The notes: generated by a model not told the origin, from the letters alone. Numbered from the stretch's first letter, positions 33,289 to 46,447 are shown. The stretch: DNA of 64,000 nt from Balaenoptera acutorostrata (GCF_949987535.1 NC_080081.1:34636428-34700427); one strand, 5' to 3'. A program made the numbers and translations.

Positions 33289-36200
33289 ATATCTCCAGCT
33301 AGATGTGGAAAAGGAAACTCAAAGCAATTGAGTGCTATTTCATGTTTCTGTTCCTGGTAGTTCTAAATATAAAACTCAAGGTCACTATTGTAATTTTATG
33401 GAACTTTTCTGTACAAGGACTTCATTATGAGAAGTAAAATAGTGCCTTGAGAAAAACAATGATATTATCCTCCGAATCTAGGTACATGCCAACTGTTGAG
33501 CAAGCATAGGACAGATTCAAAATGGTGGAAGGTTTAGAATAGCATGTATTTGGGCTTCTATTTGAGGCTGTTGACAATTTGCTTCAATATTCCCCAATAA
33601 ACTTTTATTGCAGGTCTTGTTAGTTGCAACCCAATAACCCCTTATCACTCTCTTCCTTTATAACAAAACCCTAATTTTATTTAGAAATTCACATTTTTCT
33701 CCAACCATAAACTGGCATGATCAGGTGATATAATTATGACTAATGAGTTCTGAGGGGTGATTCTTTAAGGTATCTGTTGAGGAAGAATTCTTTGTGGGAT
33801 AAAGAGAAATATATAGAATAAATAGCTCCTCACTTTTTTGCTTGGATGCCTAAAACTATTGTAGCCAACTTCCTAACATGGAGATATTTTCCAATATATT
33901 GAAGATAGCAGAAAGGAAGTATGGAAATAATTTGGGTCCTCGACATGGTTGACCTACTGACTTAACCAACTCTAGCTGTGCTCCTGAAATTTTTTTTTAG
34001 AAGGACTGCTGTGGTTTTAGGATTATATTATTATTATGTAATTTGGTGATTTTTTCTTACTTGCTCTCTGCTTTCCCACCCAACTTCACAGCTCATGCCT
34101 TACAATGTAATGATAAAATATGTCAAGACTTCACATTTGTGACAGTGTGCAGATTGTTTCATTATCATCCTAGTATCATTTTTATTATCATGTTTATAAA
34201 GTGATATGATAGTGTCAGATGACAGACACTAAGTAAAAATCACTTTCATTACATAATATGATAAGCATGGCATACAAACAAAATCAAAATTTGGCTGTAG
34301 CCTCAGGTATATTTAATGCTACCCATGCCTTTCCTGTTTTTTGTTCGTCTGCTTTTTGCTTAGCAGTTTCTACCAGATGCCAGGATATTGGTAAATAGTA
34401 ATGATATATATTCTGTGTTTCTTGGAATTTATCAGGATACACAATGAAATGGAGATTTTATTGTTTTTATCTTTCAGAGTTTAATCAGAGTGTATTTACT
34501 GCTGCAAGTGCAGACCTAGAAGTTACTTTTCTCTCACTAAAATGTTCAAATGTGGCTTTCTTATTGTTGCAAATTTTCAGGTACATTGAATAAAACAAAA
34601 TAATATAGATCTTTTTCGCCACTATGTGATATACATAAATTCCTTTTGAGGATTGTTAGTGTGTCTTTGAACACTTTGCAATTTTCCACATGACTAAAAT
34701 TGACAAAAGATATGGATCTTTTGTAATAATGACTAAACTTGTACATATTGCTCAGATTTTCACACCAAAATGAAGAAAGCTGGTGGAATGGGTCACTTGT
34801 GAAATACTTAGCTTTTTAATGACATATATTAGACTCTCTGTGATTACCAACACTCTACTGTTGTTTTATTAGTCACTTTTTAGTGGCTGAAGAAAATTTG
34901 TTTTGACTGTCTCACTGTTTGGAAGAAAAGCTGTTGCAGAAGTTTTATGTCTGTTTTTGGTTCTGTTAAACTGGAAAGGGCATATTCCTGTCTCAAAGGC
35001 TTTTCTTCAAGGACTTACAAGCCAGAGCTCAGTGTCTGAGTTTGTTTCCAAACTTGAATTTCTCGAGTTTCAGAGAGACAGACTTCTATTAGGCCACCGG
35101 GCTAGCACAGCAATGTTTAGATATTATTTCAATCAAAGAACTGTGTTCCATTACTCTAGGATCTATGTCAGGCTGTGGATTAGGTTAAAAAACCAACAAA
35201 AGCTCCTGGTGGTTGAAAGATTATAAGTATTTTGCTACATTACTACATTGCAGGCATGAGCACGTTCTTTCAGCATTTTAGAGTTTCACAACATTACAAT
35301 TAATTAATTGTGTCTATCTAGCTAAAACACTAGTCAGAGTTACCGTCTGCACTTTTAATAAATCCTTTGAATTCCCTTGATCTTTCTTTTTTCTTATCCT
35401 CTCTGTGTACTGTAGCAAAACTTTCCCAAACCCATAAAACTTTGATTAATGGAATAAAGAATTAGATTTGAGATACCTGTTTTTGTTACTCTCCCATGCT
35501 TCTCTGACCTTGGGGTCAATTTCTAAATGTACCTCAGCCTTTTTCAAAAACTGGTAAATTAAATAAACTGAAATTTATGTAAAGCATGACCATCCTTGCT
35601 GTTACTTAGTTCTTCATCCACAAATGTATACAACTAGCCATTTACTATACACATTCAAATACAGTGTTTCTGTTCTAGTAGCGTATGTTCCTTCATTTTC
35701 TTCACCTTTTCATTCTTTTGCTCCCCAACTGCATGCATGCATACAAATTAGGTAGAAAATAGAGTGGGGCCAAAAAAATCGTTTATCATTGACAGTGTTT
35801 TTCACTGTAACCTTTGGGTAGCGCTTCTTGGTTTCTTGCATGGAATCAAAAACTATTCATTGATTCTAAAACCCTCTACTAATTAATAACAACGAATTGC
35901 CTCACCCTGCTTCAGTTTCTGGATATCCAGGTTTAACTATATTTTTGGAAGACCTGTGTTTTTATCCTCAATTTTCTATGCAAAGAATGCAACATTTTTT
36001 TCTATTCGGAATTTACATTAAATCATCTTTAATTTCTAGGTTTTCCACTTTCTCCTTAGTCTCCCTCTCTCTCTTGGCAAATATAGAAAAGAAGCAAAGC
36101 TGCTACTATCAACGTGCTTCATCCTTGACCCCGGGAGAACTCAGTGTCTCCCAGCTGTGCGAAGTGTATCTCTTAGTAGGGACCCTGGTCCTGCTTTCAC

Positions 36201-36604
36201 CTGGTGCTGCCAGTGTAAGCAGCTATCATGTTCAGATTCAAAGGTGGCCCGAGATAGCATCCTGGGGACATGTCCCTGGAATGAAGTAGAGCCCAATTCT
36301 GTCCATATGTTGCCAGGTGGGAAGAGGGTTGGGTGTCCTGTTGAGAGCGTTGTGATTTGTGGGTAGAATCTGGTAGGGGTGTCCAGTTCAAAGCATCAAG
36401 CCAGCTCTCTTTCCTTTCTGTTTAAGAATATCTAAAGTAAGATGCAGAACATGGCTTCTTCCCTTTCTCACAGGTTGGGTGAACTCTGTTGGTGATGTGA
36501 GGATCTGTATCTTATTTATGCTGTGCTGTGGAGATTAAGATGTTGCAGTTGAGGCCATGATAACTTTTATACTCAATACAGTGCCTCCTGAAAAAAGGAG
36601 GGTT
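33289..36604. other. Unique intron, largely repeat-free
   Basis: A probable MIR piece lies at 35495-35560. The stretch at 35890-36430 is less AT-rich and carries frames of 130 and 69 codons. The 107-codon frame at 34903-35226 is the other long one. None has recognisable domains or good splice context, and I do not annotate them as genes. Confidence 0.45.
35495..35560 (+). repeat. MIR SINE fragment
   Basis: CTGACCTTGGGGTCAATTTC, TGTACCTCAGCCTTTTTC and AACTGGTAAATT resemble the MIR core. Confidence 0.45.
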
Positions 36605-36815
36605 TTTAAAATTTAATTCTTATTTTATATTTGGGTATAGTTGATTTACAATGTTGTGTTAGTTTCCGGTGTACAGCAAAGAGATTCATGTATACATACC
36701 CACTTCAGATCTAGGGATACATACAGACTGAAAGTGAGGGGATGGAAAAAGATATTCCATGCAAATGGAAATCAAAAGAAAGCTGGAGTAGCAATACTCA
36801 TATCAGACAAAAAGG
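36605..36815 (-). mobile_element. L1 LINE insertion with 5' inversion
   Basis: 36605-36703 is the reverse complement of the L1 3' UTR end (GGGTATAGTTGATTTACAAT, GTACAGCAAAGAGATTCATG). From about 36704 the strand flips: 36708-36812 reads in the + direction as L1 ORF2 endonuclease-domain sequence (YRLKVRGWKKIFHANGNQKK, then AGVAILISDK). A 5' inversion with loss of the intervening body is the expected product of twin-primed L1 integration. Confidence 0.85.
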
Positions 36816-39651
36816 GAGATTTAGTTCAGAAGAACTCAGTTCATTTTCTTCTCTAGAAAATAATGGAAAAAAAGAAAAAACTATTCACGGGCCATTGTTG
36901 GATGAGAGTATCAGCTAAAAACATAGACTTGTTCTTAAAAATTTTAATTGCATAACGATGAAATGAATTATTTCGCTACTAGTGTTTTTGATTCTGAAAA
37001 TAAAAGGATTTTTTTGGTGTGTCTAAAACAGGGCAGACAGTACATAGATAATGTACTTATTTACATACATTTAATGAATTTTAAATCTACGGTGGACTTT
37101 GTGCACCAGTGGTGAGATGACAAAGCATCATATTTTGCTAAGTTGGAGACCCAATTTAAGAGTTAGATTTGCAAAAACTACGACTTCTTCTTCCCTTTTG
37201 TAGTTTTACATTTAGCTAGAGAGATTGTTCTCTAAGATTCAACACCTAAATAATGAATTTTTTTATATTGTTCAAAGCTGACCTCTCCTTTTAGAAAAGT
37301 TTATCTGCACTTTCTCATCTGTTTAGAAACATACATTTTTGGTTAAGAGATCGAAGACAATCTCTCTTTGTCTTTTTTTTTTTTTTTTTCCCTGAGCTAG
37401 GGAGGTTGAGATAAAAAAGAATGACTGCTTTAAAAGTCACACATGGCTGTAATTTAAGATTTTTTTCCTCTCATTGTCCGTAACAGTTGAAAGAAACCTT
37501 CAATGAAAGTTTATTAACTAGGCCAATGCCTGAGGCAATAAAGGTTCATTTATTACCAGTTTCTTGGCTGTTTTTCTTCTTCTATTTTTCGGTTAAACTC
37601 ATAGCGTAAGATAATACTTCACAAAATTAAACCTTTGACCTTCTGTAGAGTTAAGTCTCCTTTGATTAGATAAAGTAACAATTTATGGTCCAGCATGAGG
37701 TTGCACATGAAATGAATAATGCAATAGACTCCGTGTGGACTGAGAATCTATTGCTTTTGAAAAGATGAATGCTGTTTAAAGGGGGAAAAGTCCGCTTAAG
37801 TGTGTTGTCTTTATTCAGTATGCACTTTAGCAATATTTCAAAAGGCTTTACTTCCAAGATAAAGTTATGTTTGAATTTTCTAATTCTCAGAAGGAAGATG
37901 TATGGCAAAAATACTGCGAAGAGCTTTGTAACTCTTTGTGGGACTGTCTATGCCACACATTCCAGGTATTAACAAAAGCTGAATTATAAAATAGTCGCAT
38001 GAGAAAAATGACCATTGCTTTTACAAATGGAGTTCTATAATGATGGGACAATTAGCATAGCATAATTTGCGATAACATGATCAGCTACTATTAACATGAC
38101 TTAAATTGATATTTGATAAGTTTTACCAACAAGAAGCAGAGCGACAAGAATAAAATATAATCATAATAATATTAAGCTAGGTTCTTAATTTTTAAACCAA
38201 CCCATAGGAGTTCAGTTTCTGGTTATTATGGTATAGCAAGTCTGGTGAATAACAGTAATGTTTTAAATTTTGTTTTGCTTAAGTCATGTTACAAGTTTGA
38301 AATTCCATAGCGCATTGCCAGAAGAGTGATTGGATATGATTTTCCAGATATTCCTCTCATTTTTCCATGTGCTCTTTTCAAAATTATTTGGCAAAATTGA
38401 GAAAAGTCTCAAATCAATCAGTGAAAATATTTTATTGGAATTGTCTAATGACTCCAGAATAGATACACATGCTTTCAGACTCAGAGTTGATGTTTATTTC
38501 TATCTTCAGCTCCGTGGAGGTAGAGAAATGTGTACACAGCACAGGTTCGTGTTTCACACGAAGCTGTTGTGATTAGCTGGTTGTTTAAATTACTAGTTGA
38601 CATGCAGAAGTTGAATACTTGAGAGAAGTGTTTTAGTTTTAGTTTGGTTCTTTTTCAATTAGCTTAAATTATTTAAGATGAATAAATCTACTGCAGTGAT
38701 TTAGTTTCTTTTAATAGAATCTCATGGTACAACATAAATTAGGTCAAGAGAAGCCATTGGATCAGTGCAACTATAGACTTCGCTCATAAATGAAGAGATG
38801 TAAGGAAAATGGAAGATTTGCTCTGACTTACTACTGTTTTGAAATAAAGTAAAAGGTTTTATCAGAATGTAAAAAAAGACTAGCATTTATTGCCACATTA
38901 GAAATTAGATGTTTCTTTCTGTTGTAATGCTTTTGCAGCAAAAAAAAAAAAAATGAATAGTGCAATGTCAACCATTGGTAAATTCTTCTTTGACATCCAC
39001 CTGCTCTGTTCGTAGGTGAGCTGGGTTGAATATATGAATCAAACCTCAGAAGGGAAATAGTTTTGAACATAGACAGCATTTATTTCTTGAACAGTAAAGT
39101 ACAAGGTTGCCTCAGAATCAGACAATTTAAGTAACTTGTCTAAATTACACTAAAAAAATTAAGTAACCTGACTATGATTACAAAAGCATGCCATGATTAA
39201 GGCTTCATGCCATCCTCTAGGATATGACAACCACTTGAGGCTATGGGCTAAGAGCTATATTTCTTTGTAATCTTCCTTGTCACATGGCAGTGTCTATTTT
39301 TCTAAATTAATCAGGATTATTCTTTTCCATAGTCCAACTTTAAAACTGCAACCAAAATCCTATGTTTCCAAGCACTACAATTGGGCTCTCACACTTCATA
39401 GTTTTCTTGAAATCACAAAAGGAAAATACATTTCTTGTCGACTGATTACAGAGATTCAATGAGATGGTGATATAAATGTAAGAACCCAATGACAAAAGTG
39501 TGAAGAATATATTGCTTCAAATAGTCCTTCCATTCCTAACCTATTGTTATTCAGTGAATATGGCTATATATTTTTCTCAACCCAGACCCTGACCTCTATT
39601 TAAAAAGTGTGTATGGGTGTGTATGTGTCATTATATATCTATAATGATGTC

Positions 39652-39655
<4 letters not shown>
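36816..39655. other. Unique intron with a candidate regulatory block
   Basis: A T17 run lies at 37373-37389 and an A13 run at 38940-38952. The repeat-free interval 37420-38600 is enhancer-like in texture. Short frames are unsupported. Confidence 0.45.
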
Positions 39656-39698
<43 letters not shown>

Positions 39699-39718
39699 AT
39701 ATATATATATATATATAT
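39656..39718. repeat. (TA)n microsatellite
   Basis: Two long TA runs (39658-39695 and 39698-39718) separated by an interruption around GTAA; self-complementary. Confidence 0.95.
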
Positions 39719-40643
39719 TTCTTGAGTCTTTTCCTTTATATTACTATATCAGAAAAATTTTTTGGCCACATTGTCTCCAGCTATTTCTGTCTCATTGGAT
39801 AACTCCCCCCAAACAAAACTTGCATGTAAAAACGACCACCTCTATTATAATTTTTTTCTCATCTCCTCTCCTCACCAACAAGCACACACTGACAGAGCCC
39901 TACATGCTACCAGGATTCTGGAAAAAGAAAAGAAAGATACTTATTGAAGTATCAAAGGAGTTAGAAGAGCATTTACATGGTGTTGAGAAAAGTAGGAGAA
40001 TATTTGGAAAGACTATTCTTTGGCTGAAATGCCAGTGAGGTGACTTTGGCAGGAAATTAAATTTATGACACCGTTTCCTCTTTTCACTTATTATACTGCC
40101 TGAACTGTCACCAATATATTGACAAGTAGCCTCTTTTAAAAACATCCTTTCACAATGTCACAGACTGTCAGCTACTCACAGGTTGGTAAGAGCCACCTGC
40201 CTGGGGGCCAATGCTTTGAGTAATTTGGGGTGATGAGTCATGTACGTAGTAAGAAGTATTGGGCCTTAGACAAATATGAGAACATCCAATGCCCAGTTTA
40301 GTGGAGAATGGAATAAAAATAATGAGAAGAGTGCTTTAAAGAAAATTCAAGACAAATATTACCTCTTTCAATTTGGTTCTATTTATAATTTTTTCTATAT
40401 TCAAGATATAGAGAGGAAAATAATTTATTTGCCTTTCTCCTTTCCCTTGTTGCTCTGTATTTCAAATATAGGACTCAGGGCAATATTATAAACAATATAT
40501 TTCACCAGTAGTACAGGTTAAAGTTTTGTGCACAAAGTTGAATGACCATTGTTTCTGTGGCAGATATATTTGAAATTTTATAAAACGGAATCACAAATGA
40601 ACATTTAGATCAGGTTTTTAAGTGGAGTCAACTTATACTTGTG
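39719..40643. other. Unique AT-rich intron
   Basis: No feature recognised. Confidence 0.45.
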
Positions 40644-40683
40644 ACATCATCTGAGTGTCTGTAACATCATCTGAGTGTCTGTA
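40644..40683. repeat. Perfect 20-bp tandem duplication
   Basis: ACATCATCTGAGTGTCTGTA occurs twice head to tail with no mismatch, so the duplication is recent. Confidence 0.95.
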
Positions 40684-40814
40684 ACCTTGGCTTCCTGTGC
40701 AATCCATAAGCTACTTGAGAAAAGAGGATTCATTTTCCTTCAGTGATTCCATAGTTTACTGTATTCTGTACTTTTCTTTTTTCGTTTATTGACAGAGGCA
40801 GTGTGGCCACTGCT

Positions 40815-40945
40815 GAAGTGGGAGTTAGGGGAATTGGGATTAATCTATCATTATTTAATGGTGTGACTTTATAGAAATGATTAACCTCGCTGCCCCTAAG
40901 TCTCATCATCAGTAAAATAAAAGGGTCGCAGTAGATAAAGTCTTT
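40815..40945 (+). repeat. MIR SINE
   Basis: AATGGTGTGACTTTATAGAA, ATTAACCTCGCTGCCCCTAA, GTCTCATCATCAGTAAAATA and AAAGGGTCGCAGTAGATAAA follow a MIR/MIR3-like order. Confidence 0.65.
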
Positions 40946-41869
40946 CTCATCTCTATGTTTTATAAGTCCAGACTCCAAGTGGCTGTTAAGAAATATTTTT
41001 CTAAAGGTGGTAATGTTAACAGATGGAGTCGAAGTGAAAGTTATATATTCAAGACCTTGTTGTGTCAGGTTCAACTTTTCATAAATTACCTATTTTCTTA
41101 TTTTAAATCATAGTAATTTAAACATTTGAATTGATTCTGTTCCATCCTGATTCTCTGAGTTAGTGATTAGAAGTTGAGTGTTTCAAAAACTTCCATGGAA
41201 ATTTCTCAGTGATTTTACATGTGGCCAAATAACATCACCATGGGGTCCCCTCCCTCTGACTTCACTACTGCTATTTCTTCCTAAACTCTGGGAGACTGTA
41301 GACTTTAAGCTAATCAGAAAAGAATGCTAAACTTGATGTCTACTTGATTTATTAGTGATTATCAATATTATAATAAACTCTTTCTGTATATTTCTCCAAA
41401 TTAGTAGATTTTTTTGGTTAATTGACACATTTAAAAATCTAATTTAATCAACTGAAAAACTGGAAACTGGTATAAGGAGTGTTTCCATTAACAGCCTCTA
41501 AGATCAATTTTCCTTTTCTCTGCAGAATATAAATGTGTTTCAAAGGGCAAGAAAAATCAGTCTAATGGACATTGGGAGACAAACTCTCACTCAAAATCTT
41601 CAGTCTACCCTGCTTTACAATTAAGTTACTTATTCTAGTTGATTATCATTTCTGTTATTTAATCATTCAATGGTGACGACAGGCATAGGTCAATAACAAT
41701 TTCTGTTTATTTAGAAAGTATTGAGAAATAAAATAACTGGGAAAATTAGTTTCAGTTTTTTCGACAGCTGGTATTTAAATAAGGATAGGAAGAAGACATG
41801 GTGGAAAAAAGGTACTGGTGTTTTCAAGTTGTTATACTGAGCCAAGAATTCTTCTAAGACTTGGAGTGA
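40946..41869. other. Unique AT-rich intron
   Basis: No feature recognised. Confidence 0.45.
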
Positions 41870-42740
41870 TTTCAATTGAGTTGTAATTCAAACTCATGTA
41901 GAGCTTACAATGCACCTTCAACAGTTTTGCAAAGAGTCTATACGATCTGTCAGGAGCAGAAAGATTACTTCACAGTAATGACTGTTGAATTGAACTCTGC
42001 TTTTTGATGTTTTACTTTCTGAATTGAATTGTTGGACAAGATTAATTGCACACAGTGAGAGTTTTAAATGAATGACTGTGTAAAGCATTAAGTATCTCTG
42101 TATGCCACTTGGGGGAGAAAAAGCTAGAAGGTTTAAATGAATAAATGTATTTAATGCACAGAATGCCTGGGCTAATTTTAAAATTCCTTTACTAACATCC
42201 TTTATTGAAAATAGAAACCCACTTTGTTCATCTGTCTTGGTTATATTGCTCTAGCTGAAGTAATTTAATATTCCTGCTTTCCACTAATCTTGTAGTTCAA
42301 CAGAAGTAAACAATAGGTTTCATAAATTAAAAATACACTCTTCTGAACATGCTTATAAGATTAAAAAAACAAGGCTGTAAACATTTATGACTGAAACAAA
42401 CTAGATTGTTCAAATACTGCCATGATGTATCATGTATATCAATATGGCACTGATATCAGTTAGAATGCAAACAAGGTTTTAAATGATGTGCCCCTTCATT
42501 TCAGCTGGAGAATCCGCTTCACACCATCTGCCTATCAGATGGTTAGGAACCAGGACTGCGTATTAATGCCACATGTTCGATTTTCCTCCTTCTTGTAATG
42601 GTTAGATTCATATTGCTAATAGCTGTGCATGAGCACTGTCGATGAAATTTCTGTGACGGTGGAGTGATGAGATATTTATAAGCTGCCTGTCTCCCTGGAT
42701 AAGCAGTAGGAAGAATGCCAGACATAAATAACTTATCAAT
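41870..42740 (+). promoter_or_regulatory. Candidate conserved intronic enhancer block
   Basis: About 870 bases with no repeat. Motifs visible are TTAATTG-type homeodomain cores, octamer-like ATGCAAA at 42465-42471, E-box CAGCTG at 42502-42507 and a paired E-box dyad ACCATCTG/CAGATGGT at 42523-42543. Function is inferred; conservation was not testable. Confidence 0.4.
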
Positions 42741-43602
42741 TCCAGAATATTAATAATAACTACTATTGGCTATAAACGAGTGCATGTTAGAGTACTTTTT
42801 TCTACATTTGGGTAAAGTGACATAGCCTAATAAAAAGTCTATAATATGGAAGCTTTGAATGCTTACTATCTCTTGCTTATAACTAATTTTATTTAGCCAT
42901 TAGGTCTTGGGAAACGCATTTTATATGGAATGCGATGTAAAAGTAGACAACATATCAAACATTTGGAAGTCATCTTGATGTCTTTGAAACCAAAGATCAA
43001 AGATAAGACCTTTCAAGTTAATGAGCAAACAAACAGATCAGAGAAAGAATTTGACAGCAATATGTCTCTTTTATTGATATTTATAATCTATAGTTGTAAT
43101 CTACTCTTTATAACTAGGGGTACTAACTTATTTGAAAAAAATAGAATGGGGATACTTTTCCCTTTTTAGAGAGAGCAATCAGGATTGTATAACAGCACTT
43201 GAAGGATTTAAAGGCTGTTTTGATAAAAGTTGAGAGCAGAAGAAAAATGCTATCTTTGCAAAGGAAAATAAGGCTCTCAAGGAATAATAATGCCTGCTTC
43301 CCTTCCAAATGATAAGCCCATGGATTGGTTTTAGGATATTGAATTTGAAGTAGCAAAAGGTTTGTATCAATATAGCACAGAGTGGAGACTTAGTGATTTT
43401 ATGATAAATTTGATCAGTGTAGGCTACTAAATCAAATGATTTGATAGAAGAATGGTTTTCAGGTGTCCATTTGTTAAATGTTTAAATTTTCACCGTACAC
43501 TGTTAGATAACTTTTGTCATATTTGCATTTTTGTGAATAACTGAACAAAGGTAAAACTAAATGACATGATGGATATTACGGGTTACTTGATAATATTTAC
43601 TA
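42741..43602. other. Unique AT-rich intron
   Basis: No feature recognised; frames up to 79 codons are unsupported. Confidence 0.45.
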
Positions 43603-43765
43603 CCATTTTCAGAGGGCTTAGTATGTGCCCATGCTGTTGTGTACATTATTTTACCTTTATTCCCCACAATACTGCTATGAGGTCAGAACTGATATCTCTG
43701 CTTTAAAGATAGGAATTTGGAAGCCTTAGGAATTATATAACTTGCTGCAGTATTTCATATAAATT
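43603..43765 (-). repeat. MIR SINE, reverse orientation
   Basis: GGGCTTAGTATGTGCCCATG, TGTACATTATTTTACC, CCCCACAATACTGCTATGAG, AAGATAGGAATTTGGAAGC and ATTATATAACTTGCTGCAG follow reverse MIR order. Confidence 0.75.
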
Positions 43766-45064
43766 TGATGCATGTTGCCCAAAGTTTGTATGGCTTTTGG
43801 AGTGTTTTGTTTTTCAATGACTGTATGTTTACTCCTTATATGATAGTGAGTTTACATAACTAGGAATCTCCATGCCAGTCAGTTTTCAACAAGAACTTTA
43901 AAAGATTTTAATGGACCATCAAAAAATAAAAGTACAAGTAAAAGAAATCTATAAGCCAAGATAAAAATAAAGAATTTCTAACAATAGCTGGTTAAAAAAA
44001 GTAATATAGAATTTGCTCTGAAGGAGTAGAACAGAATGGAGCCCGCTGCAATGAGTTTGTAGCATAATTCAGACACTAATATGACAAGCTGTTTTTCTAA
44101 ATTCTATGTAAAAATCTATTCATCCTTTTGAATTGTAAGTGGTAGAGTTTGTGAAGATCAAATAGAAAAAAAAGAAACCTAAATATTTTTGCATGACATA
44201 AGGCCTATGGGCTTTAGCCTAAGTTTGATGTACAGTCCCTTTTCTGAGGGCCAATAGAAGGTCTACGAGTTGCACAATATATGACTTATTATCCTTTCTC
44301 TGAAGGAAAACATCTTTTTTAAACAAACTATCTCTCAATACATTATTTTATCAGTGGCAAATGAATTTTAAGTATACATTAAAGTTTCCCCATTGCTGAT
44401 GATAAAATGGGATTTAGAACCTTTTAAAATAAAATGAAATTATACTACGTTTGACTTCTCAGTTTAGTGTATTTTTTTTTTTTATGTTTTTGTCTTTGTG
44501 TATGAGATACTATAATTGTTCTTGGAGAGTGTAAAAAGTAAGTTCCATGAGGTAAAATAGAGGGATTAATCATTCCTTAGTGTGAGAAAACCTTTGTTCA
44601 TTTATTTGTTTCTTCGCCGTACACACACACATGCATTATGTGTGTGTGTATATATATGTAATTTTTCTCTCAATGAGAGAAGGAAATCTGGTGAAAATTT
44701 TACCTGATTGAAGAATCTGGAGAAATTACCCAAGCTGTTTAATTAACAATTACTGTATATACCAAATAGATTCGTATATGTAAGTGGTTGGTTGAGTTAA
44801 TAACGTGCATGGCTACTGGACCTATAACACACAGAAGTGCTGTGTTACCTGGCTGGCCTTTTTGCTTCTGCTCTGCTAGGGTAGAGGTGCAGAAGACTCA
44901 TTTTTCCAAAGTCTGCATCACACTACAGCAGTATGTCTTAGATTCTGATTATCGGTCCAACCTGATTTTGTATTTTAACAAGTTCCCTTGTTGATTCTTA
45001 AGCGTACTCACTTTCAAAAACCACTGCAGAGATGATCTACCTAGCCAGAAAGCTTTTACTGTAA
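43766..45064. other. Unique AT-rich intron
   Basis: Contains a CA/TG inverted microsatellite at about 44621-44660 and a T13 run near 44471-44483. No other feature. Confidence 0.45.
44621..44660. repeat. CA/TG/TA microsatellite with dyad symmetry
   Basis: ACACACACACAT and ATGTGTGTGT flank a few bases, followed by TATATATA. Confidence 0.9.
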
Positions 45065-45285
45065 GGTGTAGACACACTTTAATAATGTACATTACTGTCA
45101 TCAAATAATCTAAGGGCAGGGAGCATCAGAATCAACCTACTGAAAGATAAAAATACAGATTCCTCAGTCCATCTCAGAGATAGGGTCCATGAATGTGGCC
45201 CCAAGGAAGATAATCTTCAACTTTACCACACTCTGCAGCTAGATTTGATGTAGATTATCACTTGGAGAAACACTGGATTACCTAG
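45065..45285 (+). repeat. MER5-type hAT-Charlie DNA transposon fossil
   Basis: GGGAGCATCAGAATCAACCT, AATACAGATTCCTCAGTCCA and TTGGAGAAACACTGGATT match the MER5 consensus pattern (GCATCAGCATCACCTGGG.. / AATGCAGATTCTCAGGCCC.. / GAGAAGCACTG). It is a non-autonomous element with no transposase. Confidence 0.6.
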
Positions 45286-45496
45286 TTCTGAGGGGAAAAT
45301 GGCTTGTTTTGATTGGGGAGAGCTAAAAGCAGTCATAAATTCACTGCTTCAGGGTGGGATATTGAAGGAAAATATGCTGAAGTCTGATTATGAGGCAGGT
45401 GGAGAAGAGTTCTAAATGAGAAAGGGTTACGGAGGGAGGAAAAGTGTGTGGTAAATGTTATGGGTTGCCGGCGTTTACACAAGCAGACCATTCTTT

Positions 45497-45937
45497 TCTT
45501 AAAAATTTTTATTTCATATTGCAGTATAGTTGATTTACAGTGTTGTGTTAGTATCAGGTATACAGCAAAGTGATTCAGTTGCATATATATATATATACCT
45601 TTTCATATTCTTTTCTACTATAGGTTATTACAAGATATTGAATATAGTTCAATATGGCTCAAAGACCTATACAGCAGGTCCTTGTTGTTTATCTATTTTA
45701 TATATAGTAGTGTGTATATGTTAATCCCAATTTCCTAATTTACCCTCCATCCCACCTTTCTCCTTTGGTAACATTAAGTTTGTTTCCTAAGCTGTGAGTC
45801 TGATTCTGTTTTGTAAATAAGTTCATTTGTATCATTTTTTTAGATTGCACATATACGTGACATCACATGATATTTGTCTTTCTCTATCTGACTTACTTCA
45901 CTTAGTATGATAATCTCTAGGTCCATCCATGTTGCAC
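45497..45937 (-). mobile_element. L1 LINE 3' end, reverse orientation (cetartiodactyl type)
   Basis: Landmarks in order: GTATAGTTGATTTACAGTG, TACAGCAAAGTGATTCAGTT, ACAGCAGGTCCTTGTTGTTT, TATATAGTAGTGTGTATATG, TTTGTAAATAAGTTCATTTG, TTTGTCTTTCTCTATCTGAC and CTCTAGGTCCATCCATGTTG. The flanks share CATTCTT, a possible short target-site duplication. Confidence 0.93.
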
Positions 45938-46447
45938 AGGTAGAGCATTCTTGATTGCATAGGAAGTGTTTTCGCAGTGTGAACTCCCTATGAAGTATAG
46001 ACCAAAAACTAGTGTTATTTTGTGAATTTATTACACTTATTTTTTCAAAGGCAGCTTCAATAGGGAACAAACTATACAATGGGACCTCTTTCTAAAGTGA
46101 GTGTATAGATTCTAAACTAAGTTTTTACTAGAGACAGCAAGTTGGAGGGAATTTGAGAATTACATGAGATTTGAAAGGGCCATGGCAAGGCCAACAGGAA
46201 GTGCAATCAATGCAGAGGTGAGGGTGAGACTTTCATGATTCTCTCCAGTCCTAGGCAGATGTAGCTTTGGAAAGTAAATGCTTTTTATTAAATTAATGAG
46301 ATTTGCTACTCCTAGTATATTTACATTGACTGTAATATGAACATAATGTTTTAAATTACTTACACTGATATTGTCAAAATAATGCCCATATTTCTCCTGC
46401 GGCTTTCCATGTAATCCAGTTTGAGAAGCGTTTTTTTCATTCAGTGA
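45938..46447. other. Unassigned intron sequence
   Basis: No family or coding signal; the 96-codon reverse frame at 46160-46450 is unsupported. Confidence 0.4.

Noticed and set aside
34903..35226. 107-codon + strand open frame
   Set aside because: No recognisable domain, no polypyrimidine/AG and GT pair bounding it as an exon, and length unremarkable in 64 kb of six-frame sequence.
35897..36289. 130-codon + strand open frame in a less AT-rich stretch
   Set aside because: Product is low-complexity Ser/Leu-rich in part, has no family resemblance and no start or splice context; kept only as unassigned sequence.
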